From Azolla caroliniana (taxonomy: Eukaryota; Polypodiophyta), in the NCBI GenBank assembly GCA_043228905.1, contig JBHGNT010000021.1:10044001-10108000 (forward strand): a stretch of DNA of 64,000 nt, read 5' to 3'. Shown piece after piece: positions 50,784 to 61,654 of this stretch. The position numbers and the translations under genes were made by a program. Position 1 is the stretch's first letter. Each line of letters opens with the position of its first letter. A model generated the notes under the pieces. The model searched no databases. It worked only from the letters and a program-made list of their open reading frames with translations, and had not been told where the DNA came from.

Positions 50784-53700
50784 CATGTTGGACAAAAGGG
50801 AAAGTTGATGAACATACTACACGTTCCGACAATCACAAAGAACCTGGTGTCATTCAGACAAATCGTCGACCAGGGAATGCAGGTGCGGTTTACGCACCTC
50901 AGGTGTTTCATCAAAGAAGAAGGTTGGATAATAGCGCAAGGGCACCGCGACAGGAGGATGTTCATCCTCGACACCAACGATGTAGGCTCCGCTATGTTTA
51001 CAAAAGGATTGCAGATCGAATCGGACATCGATCTCTGGCACAAGTGGATTAGTCACATCAATTACTAGAGGCTTCAGGACCTGCAATCGAAACAAGTTGT
51101 TTTCGGTTTGCCGACATTGAGTGGCCGCAAGACCCAAATATGTGAAGCCTGCCAACTCATGAAGCAATATTGGCTTCCATTCCCCACCGAACAAAACCAG
51201 AGCTGTAACAAGATCGACTTACTCCATTCGGATGTATGGGGACTGGCACAGAATGTTAGTCTAGGCGGGAGTCGGTACTTCATCTCCTTCATCGACAACT
51301 ATGGCTGACACACTTGGATCTACCTCATTGAGAGGAAAAGAGAAGTTTTCGAATGTTTCCAGAACCTTCAAACCTTAGTTGAACAGGAAACGGAGAGAAA
51401 GATTAAGTGTCTGCGGTCAGATGGCGGAAAAGAATATTTTCCCGACCAATTCAATAGTTATCTGCAGCATAAAGGAATTCAGAGAGAGTTCAGCCGCCGA
51501 TACAGACTAGAACAAAACGGTGTGGCCGAAAGGAAGAACTGGTTGATTGTCGACGCGGAAAGGGCAATGTTAGAGGAGAAGAGCATGCCCAAGTCCTACA
51601 AGGCTGAGGTGGTCCATACGACCATCTACATCCAAAACCGGATTGGAGACAAGGTGTCAGCAGATGAGTTGTATTTCGGGTGGAAGCCGAATTTGAGACA
51701 CCTTCGGATATTCAATAGCATAGCATGTGTGCATGTACTGGATGAGAAGTGGAGGAAGCTGGATGCGAAGTCGGAGAAGTGCATACTCGTTGGCTACTCG
51801 CATGAACAAAAGGGGTATAAGTGTTATAACCCCCGGACTAAAGAGGTTCGAGTAAGTCGAGATGTAGAGTTTGATGAGTTGGCATCATGGTACTCTCTCC
51901 CGACTCCAACTCCCAACAAAGACCCGATTCTAGAGGATGAGGCTAGTAAACCTGGAGAGGTTCAAGTAGAAGATGAAGAAGGATTCGGTACTCTAGATGA
52001 GGGTCCGATCTCAAGCCGGCTAAGTGGGCCAAATGAGCAGTTGTGTCGGAATGACCAGTCAGATGAAGAATCAGCGAGTAGTGGAGACTATGGCGTGCCT
52101 CCCCGCACAAGAAACCGAGGAGATGGTTCACGCGCAAAAAGAAGGGGAAGAAAAAGATGGCGGAATACGACACCGCAAAGAGTCAAATCGGAGTGACTCT
52201 GACTCTGGACATAATGAAGTCGGATCTTCAGAAACGAAATCCGAACCAGCCAAGAAAGGCCTCAAACCGGCTGACGAAAAGCTACGCCAGTCAACCCGCC
52301 AAAAGAACCCCGTAAAACGGTACAGATACAATGAGTACATGGTGCATCATTATACATGACCACGGTGCCGGAAGTGCGTGAGCCGGAGAGCTACGCAGAA
52401 GTAGCGAAAGACGCAAATTGGTGTGCTGCTATGGAAGAAGAAATGCGAGCACTCGATGCCAACAACACTTGGGACCTGGTTGACCCTCCCTGACAGTGTT
52501 AACCGATCGGTTGTAAGTGGGTATATAAGGTGAAGTACAATGCCAACGATTCTGTCAACCGATACAAGGCCCGGTTAGTGGCGAAGGGATATTCACAGAC
52601 CCACGGAATTGACTACGACGAGACCTTCATTCCGGTAGCGAAGATGATGACGGTTCATGTGGTGTTGGCGGTTGCTGTGGCAAGGGGGTGGTAGCTTCAC
52701 CAAATGGACGTGAAGAATGTGTTTCTTCAAGGTGACCTTGAAGAACAGGTCTATATGATCCAATCCCCCGGTTTCCAATTGGAGATGAACAAGTTGGCAA
52801 TGTGCCAACTCAAGAAGTCGCTTTATGGTCTGAAGCAAGCCCCCGAGCTTGGAATGCGAAGATCACGCACCGGTTGCGTAAGATGGGGTTTGCGGCCTCA
52901 AAGTCCGACTCTTCATTGTTCATCCGGAAAGGTCTGGATGGTCCGGTTTGTATCCTGTTATATATAGATGATTTAGTCATCACCGAACCTGGACTCGCTG
53001 AAATCGGAAGAGTGAAGTCCCAGTTGTCATATGCATTTGAAATGAAGGACCTGGGGGGCCTTCATTATTTTCTTTGGATCGAGGTGATCCGGACCCCCGA
53101 CGGCATATTGCTCTCACAAAGACACTATGTGCTAAATATGCTATACAAGTTCGACATGACAAAATGTTGACCGATCCCCACACCCTTGGATCGGAACCTG
53201 AAGCTACGTCCCGACTCCGAACCGGCCTGCGATGAGAAACGGTTCCGACAAACTATCGGAAGCCTTATCTACTTGACAATCACCTGACCCGACATCAGTT
53301 ATCCAGTCGGAGTGATCAACCAGTTTATGTAGAAGCCGACCATGGAGCACCTTTAGTGCACGCATCGACTATTGCGATATGTGAGCGGCACGAAGGACCG
53401 GGGACTGTTATACTGACACGGTATACCGAGGAAGCTAGTCGGATATATGGATGCCGACTGGGCTGATGATGCATCAGATCACCGATCCACATTGGTTATA
53501 TGTTCTCTCTTGGGAGCAGGCTATTGCGTGCAATAGCAAAAAGCAACTAACAGTGGCTCTGTCGAGCATTGAGGCTAAGTACTTGGGCGCTACCATTGCC
53601 ACCTGTGAAGCCATCTGGCTTCGGCGACTGCTGCGAGACCCTTCGAATCGAGGTGCCGACCTTGATCCTAATTTATTGTGACAACGTATGCAGCACACAT

Positions 53701-53930
53701 CTCGCAAAGAACCCTGTATTCCATGCTAGGACAGAGCACATATAATTGCATTATCACTTTGTTTGTGAGTGGGACTTGAGCGGTGAAGTTGAACTTTGGT
53801 ATGTTCACGCGGATCGACAGGTTGTCGACATCTTCACCAAGCCGCTCGGACCAGACAAGTTGCAGCATTTTTCAGAGATGCTTGCCATTCAACATCTCAA
53901 TGTGCCGCACCTGAGGGGGAGAATAGGAAC
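50784..53930 (+). pseudogene. copia-3 integrase, RT and RNase H
   Basis: The sequence can be followed against copia-4: HVPTITKNLVSFRQIVDQGM, the zinc part (CEACQLMKQY), integrase core (LHSDVWG, RSDGGKEYF, EQNGVAERKN), a linker rich in Asp and Ser, RT ([50 protein letters not shown]) and RNase H remnants (HADRQVVDIFTKPLGPDKLQ). More than ten stops or shifts occur. Several stops face CAG or CGA in copia-4 (51067-51069, 51306-51308, 53286-53288, 53354-53356). It is clearly dead. Confidence 0.85.
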
Positions 53931-54220
53931 GGGAACGGATGGCACCGGACAAGGAGCCGGAGAGGAAGAAAGAACCAAGGGTGGAGATGAGCAGATAGAG
54001 GAAGCTGAGCCGACCGAAGGACTCGGCACATCCAAACTTTTCAGAGCAAGTGGCAGCAGCAGCAGAGTCAAGAAGGATAGAGCCGACCGGAAGAAGGCCA
54101 AGACCCAGATGTGGTCCGATGTGGTGAAGGGCCTAAAAACGGAAGGCGAGTTGGAGATTACCAACTCGGACAAGAGCTGAATGAATCGGAGGAAGCCGAT
54201 TCAGTTCAACAGTTGGATTC
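53931..54220 (+). pseudogene. copia-3 C-terminal extension, acidic half
   Basis: After the usual end of RNase H (NVPHLRGRIGTG) the frame stays open for about 80 codons rich in Glu, Lys, Gly and Ser. It ends in DVVKGLKTEGELEITNSDKS at 54178. Copia-4 has a counterpart ending DAVKG then NSDES. With a one-base shift the frame continues ELNESEEADSVQQLDS to the copia-4 insertion and resumes at 60944. Confidence 0.6.
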
Positions 54221-54633
54221 TGAAAAGAATGGCATGCAGAAGCAATATAGGAAAACCGAACAACAGAAAACGTAGGTTTAATGGAAAGCTTAGGTTTTCA
54301 CAGTACGCACAGGAGAGATAGAGAGAGAGTAACACAAGAACTTAAATTCGAAAATAATACTCAATCTGTACATAGGATGTGCTCAGTGAGCACTTTTATA
54401 CAAGCCTTGACAATGGGCTGACACAAGTACTGACAGTACTTGACTACTCATAAATGAGCCTCGACACTTACTCCCAAAACTATTCCTTACGAGGAATATC
54501 TTTCTAACGGCCTTTCGGTCTACGCACCGATATGGCCTTTCTACGCACCGGTCTGCATACCGGTTTTATGCACCCAGTCTACACACTGGTTACGCATCGT
54601 GTTACGCACAAATGTTGAGCTTGTCTCTCAACA
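54221..54633 (-). repeat. copia-4 3' LTR
   Basis: 413 bp and about 95% alike by eye to 60532-60943. Repeated CGCACCGGTC-type motifs lie near its start in element orientation. A purine-rich tract (GAGCTTGAGGGGGAG on the minus strand) adjoins it. Confidence 0.9.
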
Positions 54634-55215
54634 CTCCCCCTCAAGCTCAACTTGAGGTTCCGCCTGCTCTGCCGGACCTACGCTCCGGCTTCTCCTAGCT
54701 CCACGCCTCGCTTGCACTCCTCGGCCTGTTCGACTCCACGCGCTTCGACCCTTCTGGTCGGCTTGTCTACTCCCACGGCCCTTCACAGGTTCCTTGCTGT
54801 CGCGGTGTTGGCGCTTCTCCTGCTGCCTTCTTTTCCGCTTGGCCCTTAGTTGATTCAGTGTATCTGAATCGAACATCCGAACCGACTCGGCTACCTTCGA
54901 TCAGTTTTTGCTCTCGTCCGAGTTGGCTGTCTCCCACTCGTCTCCAATCTTCTCGCCTTTGACGGCGTCATCTCCCCCATGCCTGGTTGGCTTTGGCTCT
55001 TTCTTTCGGCTGCTCCCCTTGTGTCTGCTTTCGGACTCTTCCGCGGATCCGCTCTCGGCTTCTTCAGCCGATCCGAGGTCTTTTCCGCTCCTTTCCTGCT
55101 CCCTTTCGTGGTCATCTGGGACGTTTCTCCCCCTCAAGTTCGGCACGTCGAAGTGACGCAACCCAAGCGCACCCGAAAATTGCCGCAACTTGTCCAGACC
55201 AAGAGGCTTGGTGAA
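54634..55215 (-). pseudogene. copia-4 C-terminal extension of the polyprotein
   Basis: On the minus strand the RNase H frame does not end at VPNLRGR but continues about 190 codons to the polypurine tract, with one in-frame TGA at 54901-54903. The first half is acidic and Ser/Lys-rich, ending VKGEKIGDEWETANSDESKN. The second half is strongly basic (LRAKRKRRQQEKRQHRDSKE, then SRQADQKGRSAWSRTGRG and RRGARRSRSVG). Copia-3 has a matching stretch at 60949-61213. This is not part of ordinary copia pol. Its role is unknown; the basic SR/RG-rich half might bind nucleic acid. Confidence 0.6.
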
Positions 55216-57222
55216 GATGTCGGCGGTCTGCCGATCCGTCGGAACATATTGAAGTTCGACTTCACTAGAAAGGACATGCTCACGGACAAAATGGTAGTGC
55301 ACCTCAATGTGCTTGGTCCGTGCGTGGAAAACGGGGTTCTTCGCGAGTTGGATGCTGCTGAGGTTGTCGCAGTAGATTGTTGTTGGATCGGACACCTCCA
55401 CTTGCAAATCCTTAAGTAACCGCTTCAACCATATGGCTTCGCATGTTGCGACAACCGCCCCTCTATACTCGGCTTCGGTGCTCGACAGTGCAACTGTCGA
55501 CTACTTCTTGCTACTCCGCGCTATCGCGGCACTCCCAAGAGAGAACACATATCCGGACGTGGATCGGCGATCGGCGACATTGTCGGCCCAGTCGGCATCA
55601 GTGTAGCCGACCAACTGCGGGGCTATATCGGTCCGATATAGTAGTCCACAGTCCTTAGTGCCGCTTACGTACCGCAGTACGCGTTGCGCACACTGAAGGT
55701 GCTCCTCGGTAGGTTGCGCCATGAACTGACTGATCACCCCGACCGGATAACTAAGATTGGGTCGGGTGATGGTCAAGTAGATAAGGCTTCTGACAACTTG
55801 TCGGAACCTTGTCGGATCGCAAACCTTGTCGGAATTGGGGCGAAGCTTGACAGTTCTGTCCAGAAGAGTCGAGACGGACTTACAGTTTGCCATCCCGAAT
55901 TTTAAGAGCATATTCAGCGCATAATGACGTTGGCTGATTAGTATGCCTTCGGGGGTGTGGATCACTTTGATCCCGAGGAAGTAATGAAGGTCCCCCAGAT
56001 CCTTCATGTCGAATGATGCCGCAAGCTGGAGCTTCACGCGGTTGATCTCACCTAGGTCGGCGCCGGTGATGACCAAGTCATCAACATAGAGTAAAATACT
56101 AACCGGCCCGAGTCGACCTTTCCGAATGAACAACGAGGAGTCCGATTTTGACGTCGCAAAGCCCATCCGACGCAGCCGATGCATGATTTTTGCATTCCAG
56201 GCACGCAGGGCTTGCTTCAGTCCGTAAAGGGACTTCTTCAATTGGCATACTGCCGACATGTTCGGTCCGGTGTGAAATCCGGGGGGCTGTACCATGTACA
56301 CTTGGTCCTCAAGCTCACCTTGCAGGAATGAATTCTTTACACCCATCTGATGTAGGTGCCACCCCTTGGCCGCGGCTATTGCGAGCAAAACCTGGACGGT
56401 CGTCATCTTTGCGACTGGCGCAAACGTCTCATCGTAGTCGATGCCGTGTTTCTGCGCGTAGCCTTTTGCCACTAACCGGGCCTTGTATTGGTTAATCGAG
56501 TTGTCAGTGTTGTACTTGACCTTGTACACCCACCTACATCCGATCGGCTTCACATCCTTCGGTGCGTCAACCAGGTCCCAGGTCTCGTTTTCTGCCAATG
56601 CGTGCATCTTTTCCTCCATTGCGGCGCGCCAATTCGTGTCCTTTGCCGCTTCTGCGTAGCTCCCCGGCTCACGCACTTCCGCTACATGGGTCATGTACGC
56701 ATAGTGATGCGCCATGTATTCGTTGTATCCAAACCGCACAACTGGGTTCTTTTGGTAGGTAGATCGGCGTAAACGCTCATTTGCCGATGTCGAGGTCTTC
56801 TCGGCCGACGCAGACTTCGCTCCTGAAGGCCCGTCGCCGCTTCCCTCGGAGTCGGACTCGCGTCGGTCTGACTTGTTCCTATCCGTGCCGGAATCCGACA
56901 TCTTCTTCTTCCCTTTCTCTTCGCGCGTAAGCCGTCTCCTCGGCTTCCTACGCGGGGAATGCACGGCCGAGTCTCCACTACTTGTCGACTCTTCATCGGA
57001 CTGGTCGTACCGACTCAGTCGTCCATTCGGTCCACTTAACCGAAATGAAATCGGACTCTCTTCGGGGGTCCCGATTTCAGGCTCAGCCGGAGGCACCTCG
57101 GCCTCACTGTCCTCATCGTCAGAACTCGGATTGGAGGTGAGGTCCAGAGTCGGAGGCAAGTACCAGGACGCGGACTCATCAAACACAACGTCGCGGCTCA
57201 CGCCCGGTTGTTTGGTACGCGG
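55216..57222 (-). pseudogene. copia-4 RT and RNase H
   Basis: The frame 57201-55501 (566 codons) covers the linker, the RT and part of RNase H. It reads [20 protein letters not shown], then LHQMGVKNSFLQGELEDQVY, SLYGLKQALRAWNAK and LLYVDDLVITG. In QMGVKNSF the first catalytic Asp of the RT (QMDVK in copia-3) is Gly. A TAG at 55501-55503 (CAA in copia-3) breaks RNase H, which continues to [20 protein letters not shown] and DRQTADIFTKPLG. The piece starts right after the solo LTR insertion. Confidence 0.88.
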
Positions 57223-57227
57223 GTTAT

Positions 57228-58273
57228 TGACGGGAACTCAAGGCTCCTTATGCACAACGCTCGGCCACAACCGAGCTTAGAATCATACACAGAAAACAGG
57301 AAACGGAAAACACGCAACACAAAGAAGAAGAAAAATGTACACAGGATGTTTACGTGGAAAACCCAACTAAGGGAAAAACCACGGCAGCCCACAGGCTCCA
57401 AACTATCGCTATGTTAGAATGTACAACAGTGAGTTCACGGAGGCAACGACCTCATGCTCACGATCCTCGCCACAGGCGGCGGTTACAACAGAGGCTACGA
57501 CCTCTTCCTCTCTCTCTCTGTACACTGTTACGTGCTCCCTCTTCTTCTTCCACCAACAAGAAATGACAACAACCACAATCACTATAAGTTTGCCCTAAGT
57601 CATATTTATACTAATATGACTTTTCGGCTATTTACAAATATGGCCCCGATGGACTCTCAAAAACATATTTACGAATATGTCTCTTCATCCGGTGAGCATT
57701 TCTCACCGAGTCTGCACCATCCGGCTCTCCGTAGCCAGGTACTCCTCATCCGGTTCTCACCGGACCTGCACCATCCGTCTCTCCATAGCTGGGTACTCCT
57801 CATCCGGTTCTCACCGGGCCTGCACCATCCGGCTCTCCGTAGCTGGGTACTCCTCATCCAGTTCTCACCGGGTCTGCACCATCCGGCTCTCCGTAGCCAG
57901 GTACTCCTCATCCGGTTCTCACCGGGCCTGCACCATCCGTCTCTTCGTAGCTGGGTACTCCTCATCCGGTTCTCACCGGGCCTGCACCATCCGGCTCTCC
58001 GTAGCCGGGTACTCCTCATCCGGTTCTCACCGGGCCTGCACCATCCGGCTCTCCGTAGTCGGGTACTCCTCATCCGGTTCTCACCGGGCCTGCACCATCC
58101 GGCTCTCTGTAGCCGGGTACTCCTCATTCGGTTCTCACCGGGCCTGCACCATCCGGCTCTCCGTAGCCGGGTACTCCTCTTCCGGTTTCGGCCGAGGCCT
58201 ATCGGCCTCGGCCGAGATTGTTCGTCGGCACTGTTCTTCTCCCTTCCCATCCGGAGGGACCTGTCTCCCAACA
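57228..58273 (-). repeat. solo LTR inserted in copia-4, with minisatellite
   Basis: A 1046-bp insertion with TG/CA ends (minus strand TGTTGGGAGAC to TTCCCGTCA) is flanked by a perfect 5-bp duplication GTTAT (57223-57227 and 58274-58278). Removing it with one duplication restores the copia-4 frame KCYNPRTKQPGVSRDVVFDE. It has no gag, pol or second LTR, so it is a solo LTR or a small non-autonomous element. No other copy is in this window. Confidence 0.85.
57700..58190. repeat. 54-bp minisatellite, about nine units
   Basis: Units begin GTACTCCTCATCCGGTTCTC at 57739, 57793, 57847, 57901, 57955, 58009, 58063 and 58117, with partial units at both ends. They differ by a few bases each. Since 54 is divisible by three, long open frames of 18-residue repeats appear on both strands (for example 57669-58271 minus); these are by-products. 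Confidence 0.93.
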
Positions 58274-58279
58274 GTTATA

Positions 58280-59249
58280 GCACTTATAACCCTTCTGCTC
58301 GTCCGAATAGCCGACCAAGATACACTTCTTGGCTTTTGCGTCCAACTTCCTCCTTTTCTCCTTCGGCACATGTACATACGCAATGCTACTGAAAACTCGT
58401 AAGTGTCGCAAGTTCGGCTTTGCTCCAAAGTATAGCTCGTGCGCCGACACTTTTTCTCCGATCCGGTTCTGGATGTATACCGCGGTTCTTACCGCCTCGG
58501 CCCAATAGAACTTGGGCAAGCTCTTCTCCTCCAGCATTGCGCGCAGCTTCCACAACCGACCGATTTTTTCTCTCGGCCACGCCGTTTTGCTCCGGCGTGT
58601 ATCTACAACTGAATTCACGCCGAATTCCCATCTGTTGTAGATAACCGTTGAATTGACCGGAAAAGTATTCTTTTCCGCCATCCGACCGCAGGCACTTGAT
58701 CTTTCTTCCTGTTTCCGTTTCCACGAACCCTTTGAGGTCCCGGAAATAGTCGAAGACTTTGCTTTTCCTCTCAATGAGGTAGATCCACGTGTGTCGCGTG
58801 TAGTCGTCGATGAAGGAGACAAAATATCGGCTCCCGCCAAGACTAACGTTTTGTGCCGGCCCCCACACATAAGAGTGTATCAAGTCTAGCTTGTTCCGAC
58901 TCCAATTACGCTTGTTTGGGAAAGGAAGTCAGTGTTGCTTCCCAAGTTGGCAGGCTTCACAAATTTGTGCCTTCCGGCCACTAAATTTGGGCAACCTAAA
59001 CACCACTTGTTTCGATTGCAGGTCTTGAAGCCGCTGGTAGTTGACGTGGCCTATCCGTTTGTGCCATAAGTCGATGTCCGACTCGACTTTTTGTCCCTTC
59101 GCAAACATTGCGGTGCCACCATCAGTAGAGTCGAGGATAAACATCCCCCCATCTCTGCGCCCTTGCGCAATAATACGGCCTTCTTCCTCGATGAAACACC
59201 CAAGATGCGTAAACCGAACCTGCATCCCCTGGTCGATGATCTGCCCGAT
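58280..59249 (-). pseudogene. copia-4 integrase
   Basis: Minus-strand reading: QGMQVRFTHLGCFIEEEGRI, then the zinc part LWHKRIGHVNYQRL to CEACQLGKQH. A TGA follows at 58929-58931 (TGG in copia-3). The core has SFIDDYTRHTWIYL, RSDGGKEYFSG and TPEQNGVAERKNRSVVEAA. A shift near 58560 moves to the frame KLRAMLEEKSLPKFYWAEAV, then ELYFGAKPNLRHLRVF and CILVGYSDEQKGYKCYN, which ends at the solo LTR. Confidence 0.85.
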
Positions 59250-60449
59250 CTACACCAAATTCTTCGTGATGGTCGGGACGTGTAACACGTTCATAAGTTT
59301 CCCTTTCTGCCCGACATGGCTCAAGGGAACTTCACCGACATTCGCGATCGGATGCGGAGTGTCGTCTCTAATTGCGACTACTCCTAGCTGCGTCGGTTTC
59401 TCAAGGTATGAGAACCACTCCTTGTGGCACGTCATGTGGTTTGACGCGCCGGAGTCGACATACCACACCTCATCTGATTTCATTGAGTTTGCTTCGTGTC
59501 TCGTCACGAAGACTGACCCTTTTCCGGCTTTTCCGGATCCTTCGGCGTAGTGCGATCGCTGCCGATTTCCTTTGTCGGTATGTCCGGAACCAGACCTCTC
59601 CGACTCGGCGCGCTTCTTCCAGCACTCGCTCTCCCTGTGGCCTTTCTTGCCACAGTACCAACATTCCGTGGCGGATTTCCCTTTCTGGTTCTCGTCGCCT
59701 CGACTCCCCCTGTTTCCAAAGGGTCCGGAATTGCTGTCGGCATCTCTTCGATGCGTTCTTCCTTGATCCCGTCGGTCGCTTCCATTGCGTACCGACTTGC
59801 CTCGTCCGCCACGACCACGGAGCCTTTCTCCCTCCGTGTACAACATCTTGTTGTCGGTGTGCATGCTCGTCGACGCACCCGCGTGGTTCTCCTCTACCAA
59901 GAGCATCGATTGTAAGTCGAAAAAGGACGGCGTATTCTCTCGGGTACACACTGCAGTTCGGAACGCCCCAAACTTCGACGCCAAACCTCCGAGACAGACC
60001 TGGACCATCTCGCTTTCCTCGATGTTCACATCGATGGAAGCTAAGGAGTCGCATATGTCCTTAATCCTCGAGGTATAGTTAGCCACCGACAAATCGCGTT
60101 GTCGTAGGTTGCTCAACTCCTGTCGAAGCTGAAGCTTCCTGGCTGTGGTGTTCGCGGCGAAAATCTTCTTTAGATTTTCCCATGCACCCTTCGGCATTTT
60201 TGCATCCCGAACGTGGCTTAGCAGCTGTTCACCCACACAAGACGCGAAGCAGTATAGCACTCTGCTCGCCGATTGTTCCCACGCCGTGAAGTCTTTGTGT
60301 GTTGAATCGGGTGCTGTGTCATTTGCTCCATCGACATAGCTCCAGTAACCGTGTCCGAGCAGGTACTGGTGCATCTTGTAGGACCAAGATGCGTAGTTGG
60401 TTCTGTCGAGCTTCTCCGTTGGAAGCGAGCTAGCCATTCCTCTGTCCAT
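59250..60449 (-). pseudogene. copia-4 gag and protease
   Basis: 399 codons from the ATG at 60447-60449 (MDRGMASSLPTEKLDRTNYA). UBN2-type gag (KAWENLKKIFAANT-like region, LRQRDLSVANYTSRIKDI), an arginine/glycine-rich part, the knuckle CWYCGKKGHRESEC (about 59625-59666) and the protease VWYVDSGASNHMTCH with an intact DSG. It ends at a TAG (59250-59252) after ITKNLV, where copia-3 has TCA. It may be native gag-protease except for this stop. Confidence 0.9.
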
Positions 60450-60519
60450 CGGTTTTCTTGTTCTTCTTCGTTGGTTTTTCCTTCAAGCAAAGTCAACGTC
60501 AGAGGTTCTCAACCCTCAT

Positions 60520-60531
60520 GCTCTAATACCA
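60520..60531 (-). promoter_or_regulatory. copia-4 primer-binding site
   Basis: On the minus strand TGGTATTAGAGC directly follows the LTR end TTTTCA. It pairs with initiator tRNA-Met with one mismatch. Confidence 0.85.
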
Positions 60532-60943
60532 TGAAAAGAATGGCGTGCGGAAGCAATATAGGAAAACCGAACAACAGAAAACGCAAGTTTAATGGAAAGC
60601 TTAGGTTTTCACAGTACGCACAAGAGAGACAGAGAAGAGTAACAAAAGAACTTAAATTCGAAAATAAAACTCAATCTGTACATAGGATGTGCTCAGTGAG
60701 CACTTTTATACAAGCCCTAACAATGGGCTGACACAAGTACTGACAGTACTTGACTGCTCATAAATGAGCCTCAACACTTACTCCCAAAACTATTCCTTAC
60801 GAGGAATATCTTTCTAACGGCCTTTCGGTCTACGCACCGATACGGCCTTTCTACGCACCAGTCTGCGTACCGGTTTTATGCACCCAGTCTACGCACTGGT
60901 TACGCATCGTATTACGCACAAATGTTGAGCTTGTCTCTCAACA
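60532..60943 (-). repeat. copia-4 5' LTR
   Basis: 412 bp, close to 54221-54633 with scattered differences, mostly transitions. Confidence 0.9.
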
Positions 60944-61216
60944 TATTCGGAAGAGTCGGATCAACTAAAGGCCAAGTGGACGAGAAGGCAGCGAAAGTCG
61001 ACACCGACACGGAGGAATCGATGGGTTGATAAGCGTCGTAGTCATAGCAGCGAAGGAGCTGAGATAGGCCTGCTGAGCAGACAAGCCGACCAAGGAGGAC
61101 AAGGTGCGCAGAATCGAACGGGTTGTGGGAAGCAAAACTGGACCGGACAAGGTGCGCGAGCAAGGCGTGCGAGCGGAAGGAGCCGAAGCAAAGGACGGGC
61201 TACTGCAGGACATTAA
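60944..61216 (+). pseudogene. copia-3 C-terminal extension, basic half
   Basis: The frame EESDQLKAKWTRRQRKST, then LLSRQADQGGQGAQNRTGCG and ARARRASGRSRSKGRATAGH, ends at TAA 61214-61216, 25 bp before the polypurine tract. It is open for about 88 codons in an element otherwise full of stops and matches the copia-4 extension in order. It joins 54220 in frame once copia-4 and one target duplication are removed. Confidence 0.6.
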
Positions 61217-61253
61217 CACCACTATCCAACCTCAAGTTGAGCTTGAGGGGGAG

Positions 61254-61654
61254 TGTTGAGCGAGCAAGCTCAACCGAATCCGGATCGGTGTCCGGATGAT
61301 ATCTAGAACCAGGAGCCGGATCGGAGACTTGGATCGGATTGAAACCGGTAGGTCGTTAGAGGCATACGGATCCAGACTAGTACGTAGGCATATTTTTGGG
61401 AGTCAGTGACAGTCGCTCATGTGAGCTTTGAAGTACCTATCAGTCCTTTATGGACTTGTATAAAAGTGCTCTCTGAGCACATTCTATGTACAGAATATAG
61501 ATTAGTATTTTTTTAATAGAGTTGATGTTCTGCTCTCTCTCTGTCTCTCCCGTGTATATTCTCTATGTTTAGCTTCCATTGAACCTTTCTCTCTATTGTT
61601 GCTATCCGGTATAGCCGGTTTGTGATACTCTTCTGCACGTTTACATTCACAACA
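61254..61654 (+). repeat. copia-3 3' LTR
   Basis: It follows the tract GCTTGAGGGGGAG (61241-61253), starts TGTTGAGCGAGC and ends TTCACAACA. It shares the TATAAAAGTGCTC region with the copia-4 LTR in the opposite orientation. Confidence 0.85.

Larger units (their letters stand above)
54221..60943 (-). mobile_element. copia-4, full-length but decayed Ty1/copia element
   Basis: 6723 bp on the minus strand with LTRs 54221-54633 (3') and 60532-60943 (5'), TGTTGAGAGA and TTTTCA ends in element orientation. The flanking 5 bp are GATTC and TATTC (one mismatch). The primer site TGGTATTAGAGC adjoins the 5' LTR at 60520-60531. It holds gag, protease, integrase, RT and RNase H plus a C-terminal extension. 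A solo LTR is inserted at 57228-58273. Stops at 59250, 58929 and 55501 and a shift near 58560 make it dead. Confidence 0.9.
50784..61654 (+). mobile_element. copia-3, 5'-truncated Ty1/copia, split by copia-4
   Basis: A plus-strand copia element that begins abruptly at about 50784 in the protease-integrase linker (GQKGKLMNILHVPTITKNLV), abutting gypsy-3. It runs through RNase H to about 53930, then a C-terminal extension. It is interrupted by copia-4 (54221-60943) and finishes at 60944-61253 with a polypurine tract and a 401-bp 3' LTR. Gag, the 5' LTR and the primer site are lost. Confidence 0.85.

Noticed and set aside
57700-58190. Possible CRISPR-like array of regularly spaced repeats
   Set aside because: The whole 54-bp unit repeats, so there are no unique spacers. 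There are no cas genes and the DNA is plant nuclear.
57669-58402. Long open frames on both strands (200-312 codons) with 18-residue repeats
   Set aside because: They follow from the 54-bp minisatellite, whose unit is a multiple of three. They overlap each other in several frames and have no domain.
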